64,000 nt of DNA from positions 1-64,000 of the forward strand of contig NZ_FPKW01000012.1 in assembly GCF_900114875.1 (NCBI RefSeq), read 5' to 3'. Under the pieces are notes generated by a model that was not told the origin of the DNA, ran no database searches, and saw only the letters and a list, made by a program, of their open reading frames with translations. Source of the DNA: Chryseobacterium limigenitum. GTDB lineage: Bacteria; Bacteroidota; Bacteroidia; Flavobacteriales; Weeksellaceae. Position numbers and translations under genes: made by a program. Shown here in pieces: positions 18,502 to 27,176 of the stretch; position 1 is the stretch's first letter; the number at the start of each line of letters is the position of its first letter.

Positions 18502-20106
18502 TTAAAATCTACTCAAGATTCCCCAATGGATTTTTATATCATTGAATTTAAACGGATTCCCAAATTCGTTCCCATTCGACAGTTGGAAGCTCATTAACCC
18601 GATCGGAATGAAGAAGTTGAATCCGAGCCCGACACTGTAGAGCTTAGGTTTGACATTTAAAGATTTATTATTAAGCTGTCCGTATTGTCCGAAGACGTCA
18701 AAAAAAGCCTGATTTCCGATGAGGTATCGATATTCTAAACTTCCATAATAATAAAAATCGGCGGCGAGGGAATTTTCATTGAATCCCCGCATGGAATTCC
18801 AGCCTCCAAAACGATATAGTTCGTTGGCGGAGAACTCAACTTTTGAGTCCATCATGGCTCCTTCTGCTTTTATATTCAGGAAATGATTTCCGTTGATGTT
18901 ATAATTATGTTCCCCAAAAAAGTAGAATTGATTTTGCGGAGCTTTAATATTGTCTTTGGTGTAAGTTGTTGTCAGGTAGTCATATCCTGCGCTTATTTTT
19001 GTTTTGTAGAGGAAAAGATCAATGTCAGTGGGTTCTACCATTTCAAACCAGATCCCGATTCCTTTTTTATTGTAATCTTTTCCCTGAACGTATAATGTAT
19101 CGATAATACTTGAGCTTTCAAAAGTTCCTCGAAGACCGATTTTGTTTCGGTTATTTAGATGATAATAGAAAGCAGGAAGCGCTTTCACATTCGCAAAAGT
19201 AGAATCCTGTCTAAAGATATTCACCTTCATATTTATACCTACATTGGAATTGAAAAGATAAGGGATATCAGTTTGTAAATCAAAATTTTGCCCTTTGTCG
19301 GGGTTTCTCTGCCAGTATAAATTGACGGTCTCAAAACCGTTGAACATATTTTTAAAATTGACGTTCAGCGTTCCATTTAATGTAAATTTATCTGTTTTAT
19401 CATTTCCAAAACCAATAACTCCATCAAAAGTGTTGGTTTTTTTCTTTTCCATGAAAAGATAAATCTGTGTAGAATCTTTTGTAAATAAAGTCTGTGGTTG
19501 CCGTTCTAAACTAAGAAAAGGATGTCCTTGGAAGGTTTTATTGATCGCTAAAAGATTTTTATCATCGTACGTTTTACCCTTGAATTCTTTTTCAAGGTTT
19601 TTCATGAATCTTTTCGGAACTCTTACGTAATTTTTTACCACAAAACCGTCAATGGTTCTTTTATCGTTTTTGTTGATATCTAATTCTACAATAGGATAAC
19701 CGTTTTTCTGACCTTTATATTTAGACTTAATTCTGCTGAAAGAATATCCGTCATCAATATATTTTTTGTTGATAACTTTTTTGGTTGAATCTAAATTTTT
19801 AGTAAAAAAATCTTTCTGAATTTTTAATTTTTGGGTAATAGAATCTGAAAGATTGACATACGTTTCGTTGAAATTTTTCCCTTTATTGTAAAATATTTCG
19901 GTACTGTCGCCTTTTATTTTAACCTCTTTTAATTCTGTGAAAAAATAATTATTTTGAGCCAGAGAATCCAGAAATTTTACCGCAGATACGGAATCTCTAA
20001 CCTTCTTCTTGACTTTAGTTTCAGAATCTATTAGAAAATAGTGCTTCTTTTGCGCTTGTACAAAAACGCAAAACAGGATAAAAAATATCTTTAAAAATAA
20101 CTTCAA
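18502..20106 (-). CDS. Omp85/TPS-B-type outer-membrane barrel protein with a POTRA-like region
   Basis: 534 residues, signal peptide ending VQAQ. The N-terminal 220 residues are lysine-rich periplasmic sequence with a POTRA-like segment (DDGYSFSRIKSKYKGQKNGY to IDGFVVKNYVRVPKRF), and the C-terminal part is a barrel. FGGWNSMRGFNEN (near residue 435) matches the conserved VRGF/Y-type loop-6 motif of BamA, TamA and TpsB proteins, and the protein ends with the aromatic WGILSRF. By family it inserts or translocates proteins at the outer membrane. It is shorter than BamA and is the last gene of the operon starting near 24000. A TamA-like role is possible; no secreted partner gene lies beside it. 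Confidence 0.75.
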   Translation of the reverse strand: MKLFLKIFFILFCVFVQAQKKHYFLIDSETKVKKKVRDSVSAVKFLDSLAQNNYFFTELKEVKIKGDSTEIFYNKGKNFNETYVNLSDSITQKLKIQKDFFTKNLDSTKKVINKKYIDDGYSFSRIKSKYKGQKNGYPIVELDINKNDKRTIDGFVVKNYVRVPKRFMKNLEKEFKGKTYDDKNLLAINKTFQGHPFLSLERQPQTLFTKDSTQIYLFMEKKKTNTFDGVIGFGNDKTDKFTLNGTLNVNFKNMFNGFETVNLYWQRNPDKGQNFDLQTDIPYLFNSNVGINMKVNIFRQDSTFANVKALPAFYYHLNNRNKIGLRGTFESSSIIDTLYVQGKDYNKKGIGIWFEMVEPTDIDLFLYKTKISAGYDYLTTTYTKDNIKAPQNQFYFFGEHNYNINGNHFLNIKAEGAMMDSKVEFSANELYRFGGWNSMRGFNENSLAADFYYYGSLEYRYLIGNQAFFDVFGQYGQLNNKSLNVKPKLYSVGLGFNFFIPIGLMSFQLSNGNEFGNPFKFNDIKIHWGILSRF

Positions 20107-20125
20107 ACTTTTTTTTAAACTGAAA

Positions 20126-20926
20126 CTAATCCAGTTTATTATATTTTTTCATTAAATTCTCATAAGTTCCCTGAGGAAGAATCCATTTCAACGGAACTCC
20201 AATTTTCTGCCCGAATTTACCAAAATAATAATGAGCTTTCCATTTATTTTTTCCTAAAAGATTTTCAACGTATTCTGCAACTTCCAAAGGCTCTGTTCCA
20301 TCGCCAACATGAGAATTCATTAAAGCATACACTTTATCAAAGATAGTTGCGTAAGGCTGGGAAACTTTTGTTCTCACTCTGTTTTCTGCAATATTGGTTT
20401 TGATATCTCCTAAATGAAGCGAACAAACATTAACGTTCCAAGGATAAACTTCGTATCTCATAGCTTCGGTTACTTTATCTAAAGCAGATTTTGAAGCAGA
20501 ATAAAATCCACGGAAAGGCAGTCCCATTTCACTTCCAATGCTGGAAACATTGATGATTTGTCCGAATTTGTTTTCGCGCATTTTCGGCATAACGGCAGTC
20601 ATCATTTGTACCGCTCCAACAAGATTTAAATTAAATAATTTTAAAATATCTTCTTTGGTAGAATCTTCCACAGCACCAACCATTCCCATTCCTGCATTGT
20701 TGATCAAAACATCAATTCTTGTTTCGGTTTTCAACACTTCTGCGATGGCGTTTTGAACGGCATCGTTATCCGTAACATCAGTTGGAATTGATTTGAAATA
20801 TTGACTTTCCGTATTTTTTCGGCTTAAACCGTATACTTTATGACCTTTCTTCCCGAAATATTCGGCTAAAACGAAACCGATTCCTGATGAGGTTCCTGTG
20901 ATGATTATAGTTTTTAAGTTATTCAT
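20126..20926 (-). CDS. Short-chain dehydrogenase/reductase (SDR)
   Basis: 266 residues with the classical SDR signature: the cofactor glycine motif TGTSSGIG (residues 11-18), INNAGMGMVG, the catalytic serine in INVSSIGSEMGL and the YxxxK pair in FYSASKSALD. This predicts an NAD(P)-dependent cytosolic oxidoreductase of unknown substrate. The start overlaps the end of aroA by 8 bases, so the two are translationally coupled. The 19-base gap to the barrel gene downstream suggests one transcript. Nothing in the sequence fixes the substrate. Confidence 0.9.
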   Translation of the reverse strand: MNNLKTIIITGTSSGIGFVLAEYFGKKGHKVYGLSRKNTESQYFKSIPTDVTDNDAVQNAIAEVLKTETRIDVLINNAGMGMVGAVEDSTKEDILKLFNLNLVGAVQMMTAVMPKMRENKFGQIINVSSIGSEMGLPFRGFYSASKSALDKVTEAMRYEVYPWNVNVCSLHLGDIKTNIAENRVRTKVSQPYATIFDKVYALMNSHVGDGTEPLEVAEYVENLLGKNKWKAHYYFGKFGQKIGVPLKWILPQGTYENLMKKYNKLD

Positions 20927-22154
20927 TATTAGCTTTAATTAAAATAGTTTCTAAATCTTCCCAAAACATCGGATAAGACTTCTCCACCACATCTTCTTCT
21001 TCAATATTCAATTCTTTGATCAGACAAAACGGAGCAAAACTCATGGCCATCCTGTGATCTTGGTACGTTTTAATAGAAATATTTTCTTGCGGCTCATTGA
21101 AACTAATAGATTTGATTGTTAAATCTGTAATTTCAGTGTCCGTTCCCAATTTTTGTAATTCAATATGTAAAGCTGAAAGTCGGTCGGTTTCTTTTACTTT
21201 TAACGTTCCCAACCCTGAAATCTCAAATGGAATTTTCAAAGCTGCTGCTGTTACGCAAAGAGTTTGTGCAATGTCCGGACAATTGTTCATATCCAGAATA
21301 ATCTTTTCCGGGAATGAAAAGTTCGGATCTGGTTGAAGAGTAAGTTTATGTTCATCTTCTGAGAAAATCGTTTTAATTCCGAAGAATTTTTCATAAATAT
21401 CCGCAATAGCAGAATCTCCCTGAGTTGATTCTTTATAAAAACTTTTCAGGTGAATTGTTTCTCTTCCCAATGCGCAGATAGAGTAAAAGTAAGACGCGGA
21501 ACTCCAGTCACTTTCAACTTCATAATTGATAGTTGATGAATGATCATTCATGAATGATTCGACTTTTATTACATTGCCAATAAAGCTATTTTTAATTCCG
21601 AATTTTGTTAAAATATCCAGCGTCATTTCAATGTAAGATCTTGAAGTAACTTCACCTACAAGATTAATTTCTAATCCGTTTTCCAATTTTCCTGCGATAA
21701 GCAAAAGAGAAGTGATGAACTGACTTGAAATATTGGAAGGAACATTAACCTGTGCTTGAGTAATTTTCTTCCCTGTAATTTTTAAAGGTGGAAAACCTTC
21801 ATTTTCCATGTACTCAATTTCTACACCTAAATCTTGAAGAGCGCTTACCAAATTCTTGATTGGCCTTTCCTTCATTCTTTTTGAACCCGTAAGAATGGTC
21901 GTTTTTCCTTCGGCTATAGAATAGTAAGAGGTAAGAAAACGCATTGCCGTTCCTGCGTGGTGAATGTCTACAGTTTCAGTAGTTTCAGACAACGCTTTTT
22001 TCAGCAATTGAGTATCCTGAGAATTGGATAAATTCCCGATTTTTATGTTTTTAAACAGACTTTCTAAAATCAACAAACGATTCGAAATACTTTTCGAACC
22101 GCTGATTTGTACTGTTTTATTTTCAATTAATTTTGATTTTTCTAGCTTCTTCAT
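20919..22154 (-). CDS. aroA: 3-phosphoshikimate 1-carboxyvinyltransferase (EPSP synthase)
   Basis: 411 residues from the ATG at 22152-22154 (MKKLEKSKLIENKTVQISGS). A longer frame exists but its extra N-terminus would be translated from the hairpin repeat just upstream, so it is rejected. Landmarks: SGSKSISNRLLIL (substrate lysine), HAGTAMRFLTSYYS (a form of the NxGTxxR motif), RMKERPIKNLVSALQDLG, PDIAQTLCVTAAAL and LKVKETDRLSALHIEL with TYQDHRMAMSFAP. The enzyme joins shikimate-3-phosphate and PEP in aromatic amino acid synthesis. The asparagine of the usual NAGT is a histidine here (HAGT), which is seen in Bacteroidota sequences as far as I recall. Confidence 0.92.
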   Translation of the reverse strand: MKKLEKSKLIENKTVQISGSKSISNRLLILESLFKNIKIGNLSNSQDTQLLKKALSETTETVDIHHAGTAMRFLTSYYSIAEGKTTILTGSKRMKERPIKNLVSALQDLGVEIEYMENEGFPPLKITGKKITQAQVNVPSNISSQFITSLLLIAGKLENGLEINLVGEVTSRSYIEMTLDILTKFGIKNSFIGNVIKVESFMNDHSSTINYEVESDWSSASYFYSICALGRETIHLKSFYKESTQGDSAIADIYEKFFGIKTIFSEDEHKLTLQPDPNFSFPEKIILDMNNCPDIAQTLCVTAAALKIPFEISGLGTLKVKETDRLSALHIELQKLGTDTEITDLTIKSISFNEPQENISIKTYQDHRMAMSFAPFCLIKELNIEEEDVVEKSYPMFWEDLETILIKANNE

Positions 22155-22165
22155 TATTCTTCTAA

Positions 22166-22236
22166 GTTGGAAGCCGGAAGCCGGAAGCGGGAGGTAAAAA
22201 GTTTTCATTTAAAAACTTCCTGCTTCCTGCTTCCAA
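22166..22236. repeat. Long imperfect hairpin built of GGAAGC units between aroA and the MazG-like gene
   Basis: The left arm GTTGGAAGC-CGGAAGC-CGGAAG (from 22166) faces the right arm ACTTCCT-GCTTCCT-GCTTCCAAC (to 22236): about 23 base pairs with two or three mismatches. An inner AAGTTTT/AAAACTT stem lies in the loop region. It fills almost the whole gap between the two genes and is clearly non-coding. Such GGAAGC-type hairpins appear to be dispersed repeats in Chryseobacterium-like genomes; that is recollection, not a search. Confidence 0.7.
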
Positions 22237-22243
22237 CATCCAG

Positions 22244-22570
22244 CTATTTTAATTTTTCATTATTCTGATGACGGTCTTTATCGCGATCAGTTTTTATCTT
22301 CATTTTTTTATCGAAAGCTTCCTGCAGATTAACTCCGGTTTGGTTGGCAAGACATAAAGTTACAAACAGTACGTCTGCTAATTCTTCACCTAAATCTTTG
22401 CTTTTGTCGCTTTCTTTTTCACTTTGCTCGCCATATCTTCTGGCGATAATTCTGGCAACTTCGCCTACTTCTTCGGTCAGCATTGCCATATTGGTCAATT
22501 CGTTGAAATAGCGGACGCCGATTGTCTTTATCCATTCGTCAACTTGCTGCTGTAGATTTGTAATTTCCAT
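22244..22570 (-). CDS. MazG-like nucleotide pyrophosphohydrolase
   Basis: 108 residues, the length of a single MazG domain. The metal-binding helices are visible: LTEEVGEVARIIARRYGE (ExxE) and LGEELADVLFVTLCLAN (ExxD). By family it hydrolyses non-canonical (d)NTPs to monophosphates in the cytosol. It overlaps the preceding lipoprotein gene by one base (TAATG), so translation is coupled. The C-terminus is charged (KKMKIKTDRDKDRHQNNEKLK) and continues to the stop 7 bases before the hairpin repeat. Confidence 0.9.
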   Translation of the reverse strand: MEITNLQQQVDEWIKTIGVRYFNELTNMAMLTEEVGEVARIIARRYGEQSEKESDKSKDLGEELADVLFVTLCLANQTGVNLQEAFDKKMKIKTDRDKDRHQNNEKLK

Positions 22571-23979
22571 TATTGATAAGCTCCAAGCGTTGGGCTAGTC
22601 GTTCTTGATACGTTAACAACATCTGTAGGAACGGTTCCTGCAATTGTTGTATTTCCTTTTCCTCTCGCGAAAGAAGCCGGTTTTACTCTCAAATTAAGAT
22701 GAGCCGTGAAATAATTTACAAACTGAGGATCTTCATTTTTATAACTCTGGATGACATTTGGATTACTGTCAAAAGGGAAGCCTGCTTCTGTTGTTCCTGA
22801 ATATTTTAGCAAACTGCTTTGAATGATAAAATTAAACTGTTGTCCCGGTGTCTGCTCAAAACTCACAGAATTATCTCTGTCCGAGTACACAATACTGTTT
22901 CTTATATTAAGTTGCTGTAATGCGCCTTGCTCGGTTTGTCCCGCATCGTTTTTCCACTCATTGGTTGCGAAAATTCCGTTTCTGTTCATGGAAGAAAGAA
23001 CTTTAGAATAATTGGCAATTGTAGCATGAGTGTAAGTATGATTTCCTCCTTTGAAGATTCCGATACAAGATTCTCCACAGTTGTTCATGACCAGGTTTTT
23101 AGCATTTACTGTAGAAGCAACAGCGTATATTCCATATTCCTGAAAAGTATGAATGAAAGAATTGCTTATCGTTGCATTAGTCTGTCTCATATCTAATCCT
23201 CTGTTTCCTCCGAAAAGTCTTGCGTGGTTCATATTCAGGGTAGAATTGGCAGCCATTCTGATAGAGTTCCAGTTTTTAGGAATCGTGTCATAATAAGGAT
23301 CATTTCTGTCTCCTCGAAGAATAACTTCTTTGTCTAATGTTCCATTAATATTTAAAGTAGATCCTGTAGAAACTTTCATTCCGCTGTTTTTGTGGAAATA
23401 AACTTTCGTTCCGGCCTGAATATTCAATACTACATTAGGATTAACAGTAAGGTCTCCGTAAATAATTTTAGCTTTATCATTATTCCACGTTGTATTGCTA
23501 CTGATAATATTTGGGTTGGAAGGAGTCTGAATGAAAAACTCAGCATCCTGAACCACAGAGAACAAAGTAACATGTTGCTGACCTGCCGGACTGGTGAAAA
23601 TTACTTTATCTTCAGCAATTGCTTCGGGACCTGTTGCCTCAGGGGCAATTTCAACGAAAATATATAAACTGTCATTTTTTCTTAGCGGAACATCTTTAAA
23701 ATCATATCCGGATTTTCCGTCTACGTTTATTTTATATAAAGAGGTTGCTCCTTTTTCAAGGTTGATTCTCGGGATAAGAATATCCTTGTCTTCATTATTA
23801 TATACTTTTACTGCATAGGTTTCAGAACGAACCTGATGATAAACCGTATCACAGAATACAGTATCTTTTGAAAAGCTAAGTTGCTGTGACGGGGCATCAA
23901 AATTGATGTCATCCTTGTTACAAGACACCGCAATGAGAAGCATCCAAAAAGAAAAAGCCAGTAATAATTTGAATTTCAT
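22570..23979 (-). CDS. Parallel beta-helix lipoprotein
   Basis: 469 residues with lipoprotein signal WMLLIAVSC (Cys20). The region from about 170 to 400 carries short repeated turns typical of a right-handed parallel beta-helix (GDLTVNPNVVLNIQAGTKVY, GSTLNINGTLDKEVILRG, NSIRMAANSTLNMNHARLFG, IYAVASTVNAKNLVM). The preceding 150 residues look like Ig-type strands. Such proteins are surface lipoproteins of unknown function in Bacteroidota, sometimes annotated as right-handed parallel beta-helix repeat-containing. No catalytic residues are apparent. First gene of the operon down to 18502; a -7 box lies at 24004. Confidence 0.8.
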   Translation of the reverse strand: MKFKLLLAFSFWMLLIAVSCNKDDINFDAPSQQLSFSKDTVFCDTVYHQVRSETYAVKVYNNEDKDILIPRINLEKGATSLYKINVDGKSGYDFKDVPLRKNDSLYIFVEIAPEATGPEAIAEDKVIFTSPAGQQHVTLFSVVQDAEFFIQTPSNPNIISSNTTWNNDKAKIIYGDLTVNPNVVLNIQAGTKVYFHKNSGMKVSTGSTLNINGTLDKEVILRGDRNDPYYDTIPKNWNSIRMAANSTLNMNHARLFGGNRGLDMRQTNATISNSFIHTFQEYGIYAVASTVNAKNLVMNNCGESCIGIFKGGNHTYTHATIANYSKVLSSMNRNGIFATNEWKNDAGQTEQGALQQLNIRNSIVYSDRDNSVSFEQTPGQQFNFIIQSSLLKYSGTTEAGFPFDSNPNVIQSYKNEDPQFVNYFTAHLNLRVKPASFARGKGNTTIAGTVPTDVVNVSRTTSPTLGAYQ

Positions 23980-24003
23980 CGAAATTAAAGTTTAAATAGA
24001 TTT

Positions 24004-24011
24004 CAAATTTA
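24004..24011 (-). promoter_or_regulatory. Predicted -7 box for the beta-helix/aroA operon
   Basis: CAAATTTA on the + strand, TAAATTTG on the minus strand, exact consensus, 24 bases before the lipoprotein ATG at 23979. Confidence 0.55.
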
Positions 24012-24082
24012 ACGAAAATACTTTAATTTTCTTATCCTGAAAAAAATATTGCACGAGTATTTGGAAATTAGAAAAAATATTG

Positions 24083-24090
24083 TATTTTTG
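24083..24090 (+). promoter_or_regulatory. Predicted -7 box of the L31 gene
   Basis: TATTTTTG, exact TAnnTTTG match, followed by GCACCC, a start-site context common in front of Bacteroidota ribosomal genes. It lies 72 bases upstream of the L31 start and inside the longest in-frame extension, arguing against that longer start. Confidence 0.65.
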
Positions 24091-24162
24091 CACCCTAAAA
24101 TTAGCAGAGAAATACCATTACTATTTCGAAAGCAAAACTTTAATTTTTTAAAAAATTGTATT

Positions 24163-24414
24163 ATGAAAAACGGAATTCACCCAGAAAATTATAGACTTGT
24201 TGTTTTCAAAGATATGAGTAACGACGAGGTGTTTCTTTGCAAATCTACTGCAGAGACTAAAGATACTATCGAGTATGAAGGACAAGAGTATCCTTTACTT
24301 AAAATGGAAATCTCTTCTACTTCTCACCCTTTCTACACAGGAAAAGTGAAGTTGGTTGATACTGCAGGTAGAGTAGACAAGTTCATGAATAAGTACAAAA
24401 AATTCTCTAAGTAA
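24163..24414 (+). CDS. rpmE2: 50S ribosomal protein L31 type B
   Basis: 83 residues from the ATG at 24163: [20 protein letters not shown], then [22 protein letters not shown] and [20 protein letters not shown]. HPxNYR at the start and SHPFYTG with the VDKF end define type B L31. Only one cysteine is present, so this is the zinc-independent form. The in-frame longer start at 24049 is rejected since it precedes the promoter box at 24083. A terminator follows 22 bases after the stop, so it is a single-gene unit. Confidence 0.95.
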   Translation: MKNGIHPENYRLVVFKDMSNDEVFLCKSTAETKDTIEYEGQEYPLLKMEISSTSHPFYTGKVKLVDTAGRVDKFMNKYKKFSK

Positions 24415-24436
24415 TTTTTTGCTACTAAAAAATATT

Positions 24437-24468
24437 AAAGCCTTCCAATGTTTTGAAAGGCTTTTTTG
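24437..24468 (+). terminator. Terminator of the L31 gene
   Basis: AAAGCCTT (24437-24444) pairs with AAGGCTTT (24457-24464), followed by a T run. Confidence 0.8.
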
Positions 24469-24578
24469 TTTATAAAGAGAAGCTGAAATCTGGAAATTAT
24501 AATCTAGTTTTTAAGTTAAGTTTGATTTAAGTTTAGATTTTGTTTTCTATTTAAAATAATTCAGGAATTTTTTATTTG

Positions 24579-24586
24579 TATTTTTG
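24579..24586 (+). promoter_or_regulatory. Predicted -7 box of the GlmU-like gene
   Basis: TATTTTTG, exact consensus, 98 bases before the start of the sugar nucleotidyltransferase-like gene. The leader contains short ACTACTAACT repeats near 24656. Confidence 0.5.
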
Positions 24587-24684
24587 TATTAAATAGAAAT
24601 TAGAATTTGGCTAAAAAAATGAGATAATAGATTTTACTTCGTCTACTAATTTCTAACTACTAACTACTAACATCTTATATAAAA

Positions 24685-25845
24685 ATGCAATTAGTATTTT
24701 CAGATGCACAATATTGGGAAGATTTTCTTCCGCTTACTTTTACCCGTCCCGTTGCCGAAATGCGATGCGGAATTCTTACTTTCTCAGAAAGATGGCAGAG
24801 AATTTTAGATAACACGGAAATCTCTTATTTCTCGGAAAATTATTTGCAGCAGAAATTTAAAAATCCGGAAGAAAGGGAAAGCCTTTTTTTAGTCACTAAT
24901 TTTTTGCCAACTGAAAATGTAATTCAACAGATTAAAGAACTGAAACAAGGTGAAGCTTTGGTTTATGAGGACGAATTGGTCGCAGCAAAGATTAATATGA
25001 AAGATTTTTCGCTTCATCAGATTGAAAAAATGACGGATATTAAAGAAGAATTGATTTTCTTTAAAAAACCTACAGACCTGTTTACTTATAATCACCAGGC
25101 AATCGATTTCGATTTTGAATTGCTTACAAAAGATAGAACTTCTCAGGAACTTTCTTCAACCAACGGATTTTTGGGTGATAAAAAAGATCTCTTCATAGAA
25201 GAAGGAGCAGAAGTTGAGTTTTCAACAATTAATACAAAAACCGGGAAAATCTACATCGGTAAAAATGCTGAAGTAATGGAAGGCTGTAATCTTCGCGGGC
25301 CTGTCACGCTTGGAGAAAATTCTAAATTTAATTTAGGTTCTAAAATTTACGGAGCTACAACGATCGGTCCCCACTGTAAAGTTGGGGGAGAGGTTAATAA
25401 TATTATCATTTTCGGATATTCAAGTAAAGGTCATGACGGTTTCATTGGAAATTCGGTGATAGGGGAGTGGTGTAATTTCGGTGCAGATACCAATTCTTCT
25501 AACCTTAAAAATAATTACGGACACGTAAGACTTTGGAATTACAGAACCAAAGTTTTTGAAGATACAGGGTTACAGTTTGCAGGTTTAATTATGGGTGACC
25601 ATTCTAAAACCGCGATCAATACTCAGTTAAATACAGGAACGGTTGTAGGTGTTGCTTCTAATATTTTTAAAGAAGGCTTTCCTCCCAATCTCATAGAAAA
25701 TTTTTCATGGGGCGGATTTAAAGGCGATGAAAAATTTAAATTAGACAAAGCTTACGAAGTTGCAGAAAAAGCAATGGCAAGAAGAAAGGTGCCTTTAACA
25801 GACGATGATAAGGCTATTTTGAAATATGTTTTTGAAATGTATTAA
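24685..25845 (+). CDS. GlmU-like sugar-1-phosphate nucleotidyltransferase/acetyltransferase
   Basis: 386 residues. The N-terminus (MQLVFSDAQYWEDFLPLTFT, then RPVAEMRCGILTFSERW) is the nucleotidyltransferase-like part of the alternative bacterial GlmU family (TIGR03991-type). From about 190 there is a left-handed beta-helix of hexapeptide turns (IYIGKNAEVMEGCNLRGPVT, GPHCKVGGEVNNIIIFGYSS, NSVIGEWCNFGADTNSSNLK) as in acyltransferases. By family it makes UDP-GlcNAc or a related nucleotide sugar for the envelope. RPVxxMRxG replaces the usual GmhD-type loop of classic GlmU. Monocistronic, with its own promoter and terminator. Confidence 0.87.
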   Translation: MQLVFSDAQYWEDFLPLTFTRPVAEMRCGILTFSERWQRILDNTEISYFSENYLQQKFKNPEERESLFLVTNFLPTENVIQQIKELKQGEALVYEDELVAAKINMKDFSLHQIEKMTDIKEELIFFKKPTDLFTYNHQAIDFDFELLTKDRTSQELSSTNGFLGDKKDLFIEEGAEVEFSTINTKTGKIYIGKNAEVMEGCNLRGPVTLGENSKFNLGSKIYGATTIGPHCKVGGEVNNIIIFGYSSKGHDGFIGNSVIGEWCNFGADTNSSNLKNNYGHVRLWNYRTKVFEDTGLQFAGLIMGDHSKTAINTQLNTGTVVGVASNIFKEGFPPNLIENFSWGGFKGDEKFKLDKAYEVAEKAMARRKVPLTDDDKAILKYVFEMY

Positions 25846-25859
25846 AACGATTATAAACT

Positions 25860-25888
25860 AAAACTTCAACATTTTTGAAGTTTTTTTT
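25860..25888 (+). terminator. Terminator of the GlmU-like gene
   Basis: AAACTTCAA pairs with TTGAAGTTT around a five-base loop and is followed by eight Ts. Confidence 0.8.
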
Positions 25889-25944
25889 ATTTATGATGTA
25901 ATAGAATACAATTTTTAATTGTCTTACTAATAGAAACAAAACTC

Positions 25945-26454
25945 ATGACCCAAGAAACTTTTAAGGATACGGTATTCATTCTCAAAAATGAGATGTATCG
26001 CTTTGCGAAAAGATTCGTTATGAGCAATGATGAGGCGGAAGATGTGGTTCAGGATCTGATGATTAAGTTTTGGCAGAAGAAAGAGGAGCTGGCGCAATTT
26101 GGAAATTTAAAATCCTATGCCTTGAAGGCCGTCCGGAACGAGTGTTTGAACAGGCTCAAGCACCACGATGTAAGGCAGGGCTTTGCAGATTTGCAACTAC
26201 ATCGGTCAGAGCTTTACAGTATGGAAGTCAATAATTTAAAAGAACACATTATAGGTTTTATAAATCAGCTTCCGGAGAAACAAAAAATGGTGATCCATTT
26301 GAAAGATGTAGAAGAGTATGAAGTTTCTGAAATTTCTGAAATGCTGGAAATGGAAGAAAACGCGGTAAGAGTAAATCTTATGAGAGCAAGACAAAAAGTA
26401 AAAGAACAAATCTCACAACTGATGAATTATGAACAACGACAAGTTTCAAGATAA
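25945..26454 (+). CDS. RNA polymerase ECF-type sigma factor (sigma-70 family)
   Basis: 169 residues with both ECF regions: region 2 (MYRFAKRFVMSNDEAEDVVQ, then DLMIKFWQK) that melts the -10 region, and region 4 (INQLPEKQKMVIHLKDVEEY, then EVSEISEMLEMEENAVRVNL) with the helix-turn-helix reading the -35 region. Its end overlaps the next gene by 26 bases. That gene encodes a single-pass membrane protein, which fits an ECF sigma/anti-sigma pair. The two DUF4252 genes downstream are likely controlled by it. Target promoters cannot be read here. Confidence 0.93.
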   Translation: MTQETFKDTVFILKNEMYRFAKRFVMSNDEAEDVVQDLMIKFWQKKEELAQFGNLKSYALKAVRNECLNRLKHHDVRQGFADLQLHRSELYSMEVNNLKEHIIGFINQLPEKQKMVIHLKDVEEYEVSEISEMLEMEENAVRVNLMRARQKVKEQISQLMNYEQRQVSR

Positions 26455-27109
26455 ATACAACGAAGTCTTCCAAAATATAAAGGAAGAAAAAATGGACTGG
26501 GATTTTGAAGATTTTCTTCAAAAAGCAAAAGGCGGAGAATCTGAAAATAAAGAAACTCCAATTATTCCGCTTCAAACGAAAGCGAAGCCATCTTTCCCGA
26601 AATGGTTTTGGATGGCGGCGAGTGTGGTTTTGCTTTTCGGAATTGGATTGATTTTTAATTATAATCAAAAATCCGATGTAGAAGACAAAGCGAAACTTGT
26701 TGAAAATCAGATCAAACAACAGAAAAAAGATTTCATCGAAGAAAATAGTGATCATCAATCGCAGGTTGCAGTGAATCATGTGAACGATACGATTCCTGCA
26801 GCGAAAAAAGATTCGATCTTTCAGGAAAATTCGGTTGCTGAGAAAGATGTTTTAGATCAAATTCTCCCAAAAAGAGGAAGATTGAAAAAAGAAAGAAGAC
26901 CTCAGTTTGTAGACAATTCTTCTTCTGAAAAATATTCTTCTTCTAAAAAAGATTCTTCAGGTTACAAAGACTCGTATGTCATTGTGAACGGAAAAAAGAT
27001 CGAAAATGTAGAAGAAGCTATTAATGTGACTAAGTATTCATTTCAAATATTTGCAAATAACGTTAGTGAAAAATTAGCACAGCCCAAAGTGATGGACGAC
27101 GATTATTAA
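26429..27109 (+). CDS. Single-pass membrane protein, probable anti-sigma factor
   Basis: 226 residues. An acidic cytoplasmic N-terminus (1-55; MDWDFEDFLQKAK) is followed by one membrane helix (about 59-77; WFWMAASVVLLFGIGLIF) and a lysine/serine-rich periplasmic part of about 145 residues with a conserved-looking DSYVIVNGKKIENVEEAINV. It lacks a HxxxCxxC zinc motif, so it is not a classical ZAS anti-sigma; the assignment rests on topology and on the 26-base overlap with the sigma gene. Similar arrangements are common in Flavobacteriia. Function inferred. Confidence 0.72.
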   Translation: MNNDKFQDKYNEVFQNIKEEKMDWDFEDFLQKAKGGESENKETPIIPLQTKAKPSFPKWFWMAASVVLLFGIGLIFNYNQKSDVEDKAKLVENQIKQQKKDFIEENSDHQSQVAVNHVNDTIPAAKKDSIFQENSVAEKDVLDQILPKRGRLKKERRPQFVDNSSSEKYSSSKKDSSGYKDSYVIVNGKKIENVEEAINVTKYSFQIFANNVSEKLAQPKVMDDDY

Positions 27110-27176
27110 CCTAACAAAAAAAGATTTATGAACCTGATCAGGCATTAATCATCTCATTAAAAATAAAAATTGACTC

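Noticed and set aside
22155..22208. N-terminal extension of aroA
   Set aside because: The extension would be translated from the hairpin repeat; the ATG at 22154 fits the family N-terminus.
26378..26779. 133-residue Phe/Leu-rich frame on the minus strand across the sigma and anti-sigma genes
   Set aside because: Antisense to two good genes; the Phe-rich composition is the mirror of Lys/Glu codons.
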